Below are positions 42,054 through 50,031 of a stretch of 50,031 nucleotides of DNA, piece by piece. Numbering within the stretch: position 1 is the first letter of the stretch; each line of letters starts with the position of its first letter. The notes below the pieces were generated by a model. It ran no database searches, was not told the origin of the DNA, and was given only the letters and a program-made list of their open reading frames with translations. Origin of the DNA: Antrihabitans cavernicola (lineage in GTDB: Bacteria; Actinomycetota; Actinomycetes; Mycobacteriales; Mycobacteriaceae); contig NZ_VLNY01000023.1 in NCBI RefSeq assembly GCF_008297975.1, forward strand, positions 1 to 50,031, read 5' to 3'. A program made the translations under genes and the position numbers.

Positions 42054-43024
42054 TGGCTGGCTACCTGGGTCGACGCGTGTTGCAGGCGGCCGTCGTGTTG
42101 TGGGCGGCCTACACCATCTCGTTCGTGATCCTGTTCCTGCTACCGAGTGACCCGGTGAGCATGGCCGCAGACAACGCCGCCGCCGGAACGACCGTGGACA
42201 AGGCTGCGCTGGAACAACTCAGAGAACGGTACGGACTGGATCAGCCGCTGTTGCAGCAGTACTGGACATCGCTGAGCCATGCGGTGCGAGGAGATTTCGG
42301 TACCTCGATAGCGACTGGCCGGACGGTGACCGACTCGATCGCCTCCGCCGCACCCAGCACTCTCGCGTTGGCATCGACGGCGCTGCTTCTCGCGCTCGTC
42401 TTCGGCACCGCACTGGCGTTCGCGGCGAACTACACACGACGAGACTGGCTCCGCAACCTCTTGTCCTCGCTGCCTCCGCTCGGCGTTGCGGTGCCGACGT
42501 TCTGGGTGGGATTGATTCTGCTACAGATATTTTCGTTCGGCGTACACGCGCTGCCCGCTTTCGGAGACAAAGGGTGGCAGACGGTGATACTGCCTGCGGT
42601 GACGCTGGCCGTGCCGACAGGTGCTGTCATTGCACAGGTACTCGCGACCAGTCTCCGATCTACCTGGCGACAGCCCCATGTCGAGACTGCGTTGGCCAAG
42701 GGCGCGAGCCGGTGGCGAGTGCAGTGGCGACACGTCGTGCGCCTCGGCAGCATTCCCGCGTTCACCATCGCCGGTGTTCTGGTCGGCAATATGCTCGCGG
42801 GTTCGGTAGTGGTGGAGACCGTGTTCTCCCGCGCCGGAATCGGCAGGCTTACCCAGACATCCGTTCTTGCGCAGGACATTCCGGTGGTTCAGGGAATTGT
42901 GGTGTTCTCGGCCGCGATCTTCGTCCTTGTGAACCTTGCCGTAGATGTCGCGTATCCCTTCATCGATCCGCGCATCGCGCGATCGGTGAAAGCTGACGTC
43001 GAGCGTGAGGTGGCGCATGTCTGA
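42053..43024 (+). CDS. ABC transporter permease 1 (DppB type)
   Basis: A 323-residue integral membrane protein with six helices. Typical DppB/OppB features are MAGYLGRRVLQAAVVLWAAY, LRERYGLDQPLLQQYW, RGDFGTS, and the loop coupling to ATPase, ETALAKGASRWRVQWRHVVR. It forms half of the membrane channel of the importer. Start and stop overlap the neighbouring genes, showing a tight operon. Confidence 0.94.
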   Translation: MAGYLGRRVLQAAVVLWAAYTISFVILFLLPSDPVSMAADNAAAGTTVDKAALEQLRERYGLDQPLLQQYWTSLSHAVRGDFGTSIATGRTVTDSIASAAPSTLALASTALLLALVFGTALAFAANYTRRDWLRNLLSSLPPLGVAVPTFWVGLILLQIFSFGVHALPAFGDKGWQTVILPAVTLAVPTGAVIAQVLATSLRSTWRQPHVETALAKGASRWRVQWRHVVRLGSIPAFTIAGVLVGNMLAGSVVVETVFSRAGIGRLTQTSVLAQDIPVVQGIVVFSAAIFVLVNLAVDVAYPFIDPRIARSVKADVEREVAHV

Positions 43025-43895
43025 CACTGTGATCGACGCGGGTCTTCGTCGACCCGTTGCTGCAGGAGCTGGTGTCTCCGGTTCGGCTCTGCTCCGATTT
43101 GTCCGACGCTCACCTGGACTTGTTGCGGCAGCGGTTGTGCTGCTCATGGCGGTTGGATTTGCCTCGGCCCCCGGACTGTTCGCCCCCGGTGACCCATTGA
43201 GCGGCGTTCCGCGCGAGAAATTGCGGGGACCAAGCGTGACGCACTGGTTCGGTACCGACAATCTGGGCCGCGATGTCTTCACCCGCTTTGTACACGGCAC
43301 CGCATTGTCGCTGAGCGCTACTCTGCTCGCGGTCGGGATCGCGTTGGTGGTCGGGACGGTTCTCGGCCTGACAGCGGGATTCATCGGCGGTCTCGTCGAT
43401 GCGGTGTCGATGCGGGTGGTCGACGTGTTGCTGTCCATTCCGGCGTTGTTGCTGTCGTTGGCTTTGGTCACCGCTCTGGGATTCGGCACTGTCAACGTCG
43501 CGATCGCGGTCGGCGTCGCGATGGTGGCGAACTTTGCCCGGGTGATGCGCTCCGAGGTGCTTCGGGTCCGGTCGGCGTTGTATGTCGAGGCCGCGTTCGG
43601 ATCCGGTGTCGGCAGGTTCCACGTGGTCGCTCGACATGTCCTGCCCAACGCCTACGCGCCGGTGATCGCCTTGGCTGCAGTGGAGTTCGGTCAGGCGGTC
43701 TTGGCGGTCTCGGCGCTCAGCTTCCTCGGCTTCGGTGCGATTCCACCGACACCGGAGTGGGGATCGCTCGTCTCCGAAGGCCGCGGTTTCCTGGCGAACG
43801 CATGGTGGATGACGACGCTGCCAGGCCTCTGCATCGTCGCGGTCGTGCTTGCCGCGCACCGCGTGGGTCACGGCATCGAGGGCCGGAACCACTGA
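43017..43895 (+). CDS. ABC transporter permease 2 (DppC type)
   Basis: A 292-residue permease. Diagnostic pieces are [19 protein letters not shown], then [16 protein letters not shown] and the coupling loop [29 protein letters not shown]. With the DppB-type protein it makes the heterodimeric channel. The ATG at 43017 overlaps the preceding stop by 8 bp; its own stop overlaps the ATPase start (TGATG). Confidence 0.94.
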   Translation: MSDTVIDAGLRRPVAAGAGVSGSALLRFVRRSPGLVAAAVVLLMAVGFASAPGLFAPGDPLSGVPREKLRGPSVTHWFGTDNLGRDVFTRFVHGTALSLSATLLAVGIALVVGTVLGLTAGFIGGLVDAVSMRVVDVLLSIPALLLSLALVTALGFGTVNVAIAVGVAMVANFARVMRSEVLRVRSALYVEAAFGSGVGRFHVVARHVLPNAYAPVIALAAVEFGQAVLAVSALSFLGFGAIPPTPEWGSLVSEGRGFLANAWWMTTLPGLCIVAVVLAAHRVGHGIEGRNH

Positions 43896-45517
43896 TGACG
43901 AAGTCGCTCCTGGAGATCACCGACCTGCGGGTACGGTACGAGACCGAGTCGCACTCCGTCGAAGCTCTGCGCGGCGTCGACCTCTCGGTCGGTGCGGGCG
44001 AAGTGGTCGCCGTGGTCGGTGAATCCGGCTCGGGGAAGTCGACACTGGCCCACGCGGTTCTTGGCCTGCTCCACGGTAACGGGCGCATCGTCGACGGGAC
44101 CGTGGAGTTCGACGGTTCTCGGATCGATGGGCTGTCCGATCGAGCGTGGCAGCGCGTGCGCGGCGCAAAGATCGGGTTGGTACCGCAAGATCCGTCGACC
44201 TCGTTGAATCCCGTTATGCGGGTTGGTGATCAGGTGGCGGAGGTGCTCCGTATCCACGGTCGTGCCGATCGCCGCAGCGCGGGCATCGCCGCTGTCGATC
44301 TGCTGGAACGGGCAGGTATCGACAGGCCCGCGATTCGAGCACGGCAGTACCCACACGAGCTGTCCGGCGGCATGCGGCAGCGCGTATCGATAGGCATTGC
44401 CTTGGCGGCCGGCCCGGCTTTGCTGATTGCCGACGAACCGACAAGCGCTCTCGACGTGACCGTGCAGCGACGGATCCTCGACCATCTTGCCGAACGCATC
44501 GCGGAGTCCGACACCGCAGTTCTGTTGATCACGCACGATCTGGGCGTGGCGGCAGATCGTGCCGATCGAATCGTGGTGATGCGCAGCGGTGGCGTCGTCG
44601 AATCCGGTTCGACACGAGAGATTCTCGACAATTCGACGCAGCCTTACACCCGCACGCTGTTGGCTGCAGCGCCCAGCCTGACCGCCACCCGAGAGAGGCG
44701 GCCTGCCGGCAATACCGATGCCGCTCCAATTCTGTTCCTACGTAACGTCGTCAAGAACTTCCGTATCGATCGGCGCAATTCGGTGCCCGCCGTCGACGAC
44801 GTATCGTTCGATGTGCCGCGGGGTTCGACGGTGTCCATCGTGGGCGAATCAGGTTCCGGGAAATCGACGACGGCGCGGATCGCGTTGGGCCTCGAGAAGC
44901 CGACAGCTGGCAGCGTCGTTTTCGACGGACAGCCGATCGATACCTTGCGCGGCAAGGAGTTGCGCGCATTTCGGCGACGCGCGCAGCTGGTCTACCAGAA
45001 CCCCTATTCCTCGCTCGATCCGAAGTTTCGGGTCGGTGCCATCGTCGCGGAACCGCTGCGCGCCTACGGTATTGCCGATACGCAGGGGCGCAGGGAACAC
45101 GCGATCGAGCTGCTGGATCGGGTGGCGCTCCCCGCCGAGTTTGCCCACCGTCGTCCTGCCGAGCTCTCGGGTGGGCAACGCCAGCGGGTGGCAATCGCTC
45201 GCGCCTTGGCATTGCAGCCCGACCTGGTGGTACTGGACGAGCCGGTGTCGGCCTTGGACGCGTCGGTGCAGGCACAGATCCTCGACTTGCTGGACGAGCT
45301 GCAGCGCGACCTCGGGCTGAGCTACCTGTTCATCTCACACGACCTCGCGGTCGTACGCAGGATCAGCGATCACGTTGCCGTGATGCGATGCGGTCGGATT
45401 ATCGAATTCGGTTCCGCAGAAGAAGTATTCGACAGCCCGCGGCACGACTACACGCGCGAGCTGCTCTCGGCGATTCCAGGGCGGGGCGCCGAACACGAAA
45501 GGACAGAGGTGCGATGA
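43895..45517 (+). CDS. ABC transporter ATPase with two fused nucleotide-binding domains (DppD-DppF type)
   Basis: A 540-residue fusion of two ATPase domains. The first has Walker [10 protein letters not shown], signature [13 protein letters not shown] and Walker [13 protein letters not shown]; the second has Walker [10 protein letters not shown], signature [13 protein letters not shown] and Walker [13 protein letters not shown]. Oligopeptide/nickel-type C-terminal extensions ([21 protein letters not shown]) follow each. One gene supplies both ATPase subunits, completing the importer. It overlaps both neighbours. Confidence 0.96.
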   Translation: MTKSLLEITDLRVRYETESHSVEALRGVDLSVGAGEVVAVVGESGSGKSTLAHAVLGLLHGNGRIVDGTVEFDGSRIDGLSDRAWQRVRGAKIGLVPQDPSTSLNPVMRVGDQVAEVLRIHGRADRRSAGIAAVDLLERAGIDRPAIRARQYPHELSGGMRQRVSIGIALAAGPALLIADEPTSALDVTVQRRILDHLAERIAESDTAVLLITHDLGVAADRADRIVVMRSGGVVESGSTREILDNSTQPYTRTLLAAAPSLTATRERRPAGNTDAAPILFLRNVVKNFRIDRRNSVPAVDDVSFDVPRGSTVSIVGESGSGKSTTARIALGLEKPTAGSVVFDGQPIDTLRGKELRAFRRRAQLVYQNPYSSLDPKFRVGAIVAEPLRAYGIADTQGRREHAIELLDRVALPAEFAHRRPAELSGGQRQRVAIARALALQPDLVVLDEPVSALDASVQAQILDLLDELQRDLGLSYLFISHDLAVVRRISDHVAVMRCGRIIEFGSAEEVFDSPRHDYTRELLSAIPGRGAEHERTEVR

Positions 45518-46635
45518 CGGAGGACCATTCGCTGCTGCTCGGCATCGAGGTGCGCGGTACCGGCCTGCATCCGGCGGCGTGGCGACGCCCGGACTCACGT
45601 GCCGAGGAGGTGTTCGACGCCGCGTACTGGGTGGACGCGGCGGTGGCTGCCGATGCCGCGGGGATCGACCTGCTGTTCCTCCCGGATTCGTTCGACGTCG
45701 CCGCGAGCACCGGCCGCGAGCGCGGGCAACTCGACGCCGTCGCGACCGCGGCGAGGGTGGTCACTGCCACCGACAGCATCGGCATCTTGCCCGAGGTGAC
45801 GGTCACTCACACCGAGCCGTTTCATACCTCCAAGGCCATCGCGAGCCTGGACTTCGCTTCGCAGGGCCGCGCGGGATGGACCGTGGGCCTGACCCGAGAT
45901 CGGGCGCAGGCCAGGCTGTTCGGGCGAAAGGACGTTCAGGACGATCGGTCGCTGTGGGACGAAGCGGCGGAATCGGTCGAGGTTGTTCGCGCATTGTGGG
46001 ACAGCTGGGAAGACGATGCGGAAATTCGCGACGCCGCGACCGGCCGGTTCATCGACCGCGACAAGCTGCACTACATCGACTTCGCCGGTGAGCACTTCTC
46101 GGTCAAGGGACCGTCGATCACGCCACGGCCCCCGCAAGGCCAGCCGCTGGTCACAGTGCGTGCCGACGGATCGGACGGGATCGAGGTCGCGGCACGGCAC
46201 GGCGATCTGATTCGCATTCAGGCCCCGGTGCTGGCGTCGGCGCGCGAGATCCGATCCGACATCCGTGCGCGCGTCGGCGAATTGGGCCGCGATCCGGATC
46301 GGATACGGGTGCTGCTGGACCTGGACGTCCATATCGATCGCACAGTTGCGGCCGCCGACCAGGCTGTGGCCGAACTGAATCGGTGGTCGGGCGAAGACCG
46401 CACAGCGTCGACCGAGCAGTACATCGGCGATCCGAACGGACTCACCGAGCTGCTGTCCTGGGTCGCCGAATCCGACATCGCTGACGGCGTCGTTCTGCGT
46501 CCGCTCGCGGTGCCCGCCGCACTCCCATGGCTCGACGACGTCGTTTCGCCGCTACGACGGCCCCGGACCGTGGCCAACCAGACGTTGCGTGGTCGGCTCG
46601 GGTTGCCCCGCCCGACAAATCGATTCGCTGCCTGA
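45514..46635 (+). CDS. Luciferase-like flavin monooxygenase 2 (NtaA/DszA-like group)
   Basis: A 373-residue LLM protein. Visible features are [63 protein letters not shown] and a basic C-terminal tail. The early insertion pattern resembles the NtaA/SnaA/DszA group, but it is shorter than usual (~440). It is coupled to the ATPase gene (ATGA). It presumably acts on the imported compound or a breakdown product (inference). Confidence 0.86.
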   Translation: MTEDHSLLLGIEVRGTGLHPAAWRRPDSRAEEVFDAAYWVDAAVAADAAGIDLLFLPDSFDVAASTGRERGQLDAVATAARVVTATDSIGILPEVTVTHTEPFHTSKAIASLDFASQGRAGWTVGLTRDRAQARLFGRKDVQDDRSLWDEAAESVEVVRALWDSWEDDAEIRDAATGRFIDRDKLHYIDFAGEHFSVKGPSITPRPPQGQPLVTVRADGSDGIEVAARHGDLIRIQAPVLASAREIRSDIRARVGELGRDPDRIRVLLDLDVHIDRTVAAADQAVAELNRWSGEDRTASTEQYIGDPNGLTELLSWVAESDIADGVVLRPLAVPAALPWLDDVVSPLRRPRTVANQTLRGRLGLPRPTNRFAA

Positions 46636-46646
46636 GGAGGACCGAC

Positions 46647-48011
46647 ATGACAGATGGCAAGCTACGCAAACAGATTCACCTGGGTGCTCATTTTCCGGGT
46701 GTCAACAACACCACAGTCTGGAGCGACCCGGCATCGAAGAGTCAGGTCGATTTCGAGTCGTTCCTCCACCTCGCGCGCAGTGCCGAGCGCGGACTGTTCG
46801 ACTTCTTCTTCCTTGCCGAGGGCCTGCGGCTTCGTGAGCATCGGGGCCGCATCCACGACCTCGACGTGGTCGGTCGACCGGACACCCTCACCGTGCTCAA
46901 TGCTCTCGCAGGTGCCACCACGCATCTGGGCCTTGCGGGCACGATCAACACCACATTCAACGAACCGTACGAGCTGGCAAAGCAATTCGCATCCCTGGAT
47001 CGCCTGTCGAACGGTCGGGCGGCCTGGAACATGGTGACCTCGTCCGACGCGTTCACCGGCGAGAACTTCCGGCGTGGCGGCTATCTCGAGCACAGCGATC
47101 GCTATCAGCGCGCCAGCGAGGTGGTCGATGTGGTGCGGGCACTGTGGGACAGCTGGCCCGACGACTCGCTGGTGGTCGACCGGGAGAACGGCGTGTTCGC
47201 GCGCGATGTTCCGACGGTTCGGCACAAGGGCAAGCAGTTCGACATCGAGGGCCGTTTCGCGCTGCCGCGCTCGCCGCAGGGACATCCAGTCCTGTTGCAG
47301 GCGGGCGACTCCGACGAGGGGCGCGAGTTCGGTGCAGCCAAGGCCGACGCCATCTTCACCGTGCACGGCACCCTGGAGGCAGGACAGAAGTTCTATTCGG
47401 ACATCAAGGGCCGGTTGGCGAAATACGGCCGCACGCACGACGATCTGAAAGTGCTCCCCGCCGCGACGTTCGTGTTGGGAACATCTGCCGCCGATGCCGA
47501 AGAGCGCGCACGGGCGATTCGCTACCAGCAGGTGAGCCCGCAGACGGCCATTGCGTTTCTGGAGCAGGTGTGGGGGCGCGAGCTGTCCGACTACGACCCG
47601 GACGGTCCATTGCCCGATGTCGAACCGACCGATGACGCCAGCATCACCCGCGGTCGTGTTCGGCACCTGAAGGATCCGCGGGAAGTCGCCGCGAACTGGC
47701 GAGCAAAGGCAGAGGCGGAGAAGCTGAGCATTCGCGAGCTGATCATCGATGTGACCGCACGTCAGCAGTTCGTGGGCACGCCCGCACAGGTGGCCGAAGG
47801 CATCGATCGCTACGTGCAGTCGAACGCGTGCGACGGGTTCATCCTCGTTCCGCACATCACGCCCGCCGGCCTCGACGAATTCATCGACAAGGTCGTTCCC
47901 GAATTGCAGGAGCGCGGCAGCTTCCGTACCGAGTACGCGGGTTCTACGCTGCGCAGCCATCTCGGGCTACGGCATCCACACCACGGCAACGAAGGAGTTC
48001 GAGCATCATGA
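46647..48011 (+). CDS. NtaA/SnaA/DszA-family FMN-dependent monooxygenase
   Basis: A 454-residue LLM protein with full family length. Diagnostic segments are LGAHFPGVNNTTVWSDP, DFFFLAEGLRLREHRG, TINTTFNEPYELAKQFASLD, NMVTSSDAFTGENF, SPQGHPVLLQAGDSDEGREFG and VGTPAQVAEGIDRYVQ. Relatives oxidise nitrilotriacetate, dibenzothiophene sulfone, pristinamycin precursors or S-succinocysteine-like thioethers using FMNH2 from a separate reductase. No flavin reductase gene is seen in the operon. GAGGAGG at 46634-46640 is a strong ribosome site; next gene overlaps by 4 bp. Confidence 0.93.
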   Translation: MTDGKLRKQIHLGAHFPGVNNTTVWSDPASKSQVDFESFLHLARSAERGLFDFFFLAEGLRLREHRGRIHDLDVVGRPDTLTVLNALAGATTHLGLAGTINTTFNEPYELAKQFASLDRLSNGRAAWNMVTSSDAFTGENFRRGGYLEHSDRYQRASEVVDVVRALWDSWPDDSLVVDRENGVFARDVPTVRHKGKQFDIEGRFALPRSPQGHPVLLQAGDSDEGREFGAAKADAIFTVHGTLEAGQKFYSDIKGRLAKYGRTHDDLKVLPAATFVLGTSAADAEERARAIRYQQVSPQTAIAFLEQVWGRELSDYDPDGPLPDVEPTDDASITRGRVRHLKDPREVAANWRAKAEAEKLSIRELIIDVTARQQFVGTPAQVAEGIDRYVQSNACDGFILVPHITPAGLDEFIDKVVPELQERGSFRTEYAGSTLRSHLGLRHPHHGNEGVRAS

Positions 48012-48781
48012 CCGCATCTGTCACAACCGAATTCGAACAGGCTTGGCAGCAGTGGCGGGCCGAGCGCGAGGAAGGTCTGCGGGCGCAGCACGGCTGGCTC
48101 AGTCTGACGGCGCTGCATTGGCTGACCGACGAGGCTGCGTCGTACCCGGAACTTCCGGGCACCTGGCGCGCCGATGGCGACGACGTGGTTGCCGACGGGG
48201 TCGACGGAATCTCCCGTCTGACACCGGTCGAAGGTGCACCGGGCATCGAGGTCCGTGACGGTGCGCGCATCGTCGAAGTCATCCGTCGCACCGGCAATTT
48301 CGCACTACGCGTGCACGATCCGGCAGCGAGTGAGCTCGCCGACTTCGACGGCGTGCCGACCTACGCCCCCGATCGGCGCTGGCAGATCGAAGGACAGTTC
48401 ACCGCGTTTGCGCAGCCGCGCACGATCACGACGGGAGCGGTGGTCGAAGGGCTGGAGCACCACCACAACGCCGTCGGCACAATCACATTCGAGATCGACG
48501 GTGTCGCAGAGCGGCTCGTCGCCTTCGGCGGTACGACCGGTGATCTGAAGGTGTTGTTCACCGACGCGACGAGCGGCAAAACTACGTATCCCGCGGCGAG
48601 GAACCTCGCCATCGAAGCACCCGCCGCAGGCGGACGTGTCGTGCTCGACTTCAACCGAGCCGCCAACCTGCCCTGCGCGTTCAGCGACTATGCGACGTGC
48701 CCCGTTGCACCGAAAGAGAATCGGTTGAGTGTTGCTATCGCGGCCGGCGAGCAGTCGCCACGTCGGAGTGGGCAGGCATGA
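48008..48781 (+). CDS. DUF1684 family protein
   Basis: A 257-residue soluble protein of the DUF1684 family, recognised by [21 protein letters not shown] at the N-terminus, [19 protein letters not shown] in the middle, and the C-terminal [22 protein letters not shown]...[13 protein letters not shown]. Its function is unknown. The placement between two LLM monooxygenases with 4-bp overlaps on both sides makes a catalytic or chaperone role in the same pathway likely (inference). Confidence 0.9.
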   Translation: MTASVTTEFEQAWQQWRAEREEGLRAQHGWLSLTALHWLTDEAASYPELPGTWRADGDDVVADGVDGISRLTPVEGAPGIEVRDGARIVEVIRRTGNFALRVHDPAASELADFDGVPTYAPDRRWQIEGQFTAFAQPRTITTGAVVEGLEHHHNAVGTITFEIDGVAERLVAFGGTTGDLKVLFTDATSGKTTYPAARNLAIEAPAAGGRVVLDFNRAANLPCAFSDYATCPVAPKENRLSVAIAAGEQSPRRSGQA

Positions 48782-49914
48782 GTGTGCCGCTGTCGGTCCT
48801 CGACCTGTCTCCGATCAGCGAAGGGTCGACGGCTCGAGACGCATTGCGCAACACCTTGGATCTTGCGCAGCACACGGAAAGCTGGGGCTACAAACGCTTC
48901 TGGATAGCCGAGCACCATTTCGTGGCTACCGCGAGTTCGGCACCGGCAGTGTTGATCGGCCTGATCGCCGCCGCCACCAGCAGCATCCGCGTCGGGTCGG
49001 CGGCGGTGCAGGTCGGGCATCACACACCGGCCTCGATCGTCGAGTCGTTCGGAACCGTCGACGCGCTCTATCCGGGCCGGATCGATCTCGGCCTCGGCCG
49101 ATCGGGACAACGCCGAGCGGAAGCTCTCGCCGCCAAGAAATCGGCACCGCCACCGGAGACGACGCGTCCAACCGAGACGCGCGAGGGCGTCGTCATCCCG
49201 CCCGCGTTCTCGCCTGCGGGACTGCTGAGCTCGTCCCGGGTCGCGGCCGCGTACTCGGTCTTGCAGCAGCCGGGTGCCACCGCGCCCGACTTCGCCGTCG
49301 TCGTCGACGAGATCCGTTCCCTGCTCGCGGGAACCTACGAAACGGCGGACGGCGTTCCCCTCACCGCCGCCCCGGGCACGGGCGCCGACGTCGACCTGTG
49401 GCTGTTCGGTAGTAGCGGCGGGCAGAGCGCGCAGTTGGCGGGGGCGCTCGGCCTGCCGTTCGTGGCCAATTATCACGTGAGTCCCGGAACCACGATCGAG
49501 GCAGTGGAAAGCTATCGCAAGGCATTTCGGCCGTCGGCCGCCTACCCGCAGCCGTATCTGGTGGTCTCGGCAGATGTCGTGGTTGCCGACACCGACACCG
49601 AGGCTCGACGTCGCGCATCGACCTTCGGCCAGTGGGTCCACAGCATCCGTAGCGGCCACGGCGCGGTTGCCTACCCGAATCCCGACACGGCAACGCCGTT
49701 GACCGCCGAGCAGAAGCACCTCGTCGCGGATCGGCTGGACACTCAGTTCGTCGGCGCTCCGGACACCGTCGTCGAACGGCTCTCCGCGTTACAGCGACTG
49801 ACGGCCGCCGACGAACTGGTGATCACCAGCGTCACGCATCGGCACGAGGACAGGCTGGAATCGCACCGGCTACTGGCACGGGCCTGGGGGTTGGACGGTC
49901 TGCGGGCCGACTAG
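48778..49914 (+). CDS. Luciferase-like flavin monooxygenase 4 (YhbW-type, group 1)
   Basis: A 378-residue LLM protein: [75 protein letters not shown] and a central [27 protein letters not shown], here shortened. This is the MsnO8/YhbW-like group 1. It is the last gene of the operon. Its TAG stop lies in a CTAG that abuts an IS5-type element. Confidence 0.9.
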   Translation: MSVPLSVLDLSPISEGSTARDALRNTLDLAQHTESWGYKRFWIAEHHFVATASSAPAVLIGLIAAATSSIRVGSAAVQVGHHTPASIVESFGTVDALYPGRIDLGLGRSGQRRAEALAAKKSAPPPETTRPTETREGVVIPPAFSPAGLLSSSRVAAAYSVLQQPGATAPDFAVVVDEIRSLLAGTYETADGVPLTAAPGTGADVDLWLFGSSGGQSAQLAGALGLPFVANYHVSPGTTIEAVESYRKAFRPSAAYPQPYLVVSADVVVADTDTEARRRASTFGQWVHSIRSGHGAVAYPNPDTATPLTAEQKHLVADRLDTQFVGAPDTVVERLSALQRLTAADELVITSVTHRHEDRLESHRLLARAWGLDGLRAD

Positions 49915-50031
49915 GGCGTGTCTCTCAATTGGTTGGCTCCGACGCGGGCGTGGATGACGGCGCAGGCCAGCAGGACACCACCGAGGTAGGTCAGGGCGTA
50001 TTTGTCGTAGCGGGTCGCGATACCGCGCCAC
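49911..50031 (-). CDS. IS5-family transposase, C-terminal fragment (runs off the window)
   Basis: Reading the minus strand from the edge gives [20 protein letters not shown], then a hydrophobic stretch and a short tail ending QLRDTP and TAG. The [10 protein letters not shown] box is the typical C-terminus of IS5/IS427-type DDE transposases. The stop codon is at 49911-49913 and overlaps the LLM 4 stop (49912-49914) on the other strand. Confidence 0.85.
   Translation of the reverse strand, partial: WRGIATRYDKYALTYLGGVLLACAVIHARVGANQLRDTP
49914..50031. mobile_element. IS5-type insertion sequence, one end
   Basis: The stretch GGGCGTGTCTCTCAATTGG from 49914 looks like the terminal inverted repeat of actinobacterial IS5/IS427-type elements. 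The element appears inserted at the CTAG (49911-49914) that contains the LLM 4 stop. The other end lies outside the window, so target duplication and length cannot be checked. Confidence 0.65.

Overview
The window is high-GC actinobacterial DNA, most likely from Rhodococcus or a close mycolate-producing relative (Nocardiaceae). The reasons are the purA/Rv0358/Rv0359/Rv0360c/Rv0361-type gene order of mycobacteria, an FprA-type ferredoxin reductase, a SigK/RskA pair, a SAM-IV type riboswitch before a rhodanese-metZ operon (Rv0390-Rv0391 type), and alpha-methylacyl-CoA racemase. Identifications come from reading the translations, without database searches. No tRNA, rRNA or CRISPR array was seen.

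Layout. 1-1747: tail of an unknown gene, an Rv0361-like membrane protein and a DUF3151 gene. 1734-12205: about 10.4 kb of accessory genes inserted into the conserved block: FUSC-type transporter, secretory-type lipase, WYL/YafY-type regulator, orphan protein, large LuxR-family ATPase regulator 1, a hydrolase / unknown / GMC oxidoreductase operon, and a chorismate-mutase-like protein that has lost two catalytic arginines. 12186-15054: M50 protease, Rv0358-like protein and purA. 15173-21403: an AbiEi/DUF559-like protein and two more paralogous LuxR-family ATPase regulators. 21400-25589: ogt, a small membrane protein, a MocR regulator and a GGDEF-EAL protein. 25733-28575: an exported CrtC-like protein coupled to a Tat-exported flavin oxidoreductase. 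28597-35445: racemase, DUF456, lipoprotein, rskA-sigK, amidohydrolase, fprA and a small membrane protein. 35486-37277: SAM-IV riboswitch, rhodanese and metZ. 37296-38374: PfpI and MarR genes with a palindromic operator. 38471-39271: HAD phosphatase. 39365-49914: one tightly packed operon of four luciferase-like flavin monooxygenases, a complete oligopeptide-type ABC importer and a DUF1684 protein. 49911-50031: 3' end of an IS5-type transposase.

The most striking signal is a 12-bp palindrome (GTAGTSRANTAC) found four times in front of genes in the LuxR-paralogue region (5304, 8579, 11869, 18696). A -10-like hexamer follows at the same spacing each time. This looks like a small dedicated regulon, probably controlled by the three paralogous ATPase regulators and covering the orphan gene, the hydrolase-GMC operon, the chorismate-mutase-like gene and the third regulator. 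Second in interest are the monooxygenase/ABC operon and the exported CrtC-like/oxidoreductase pair, both of unknown substrate.
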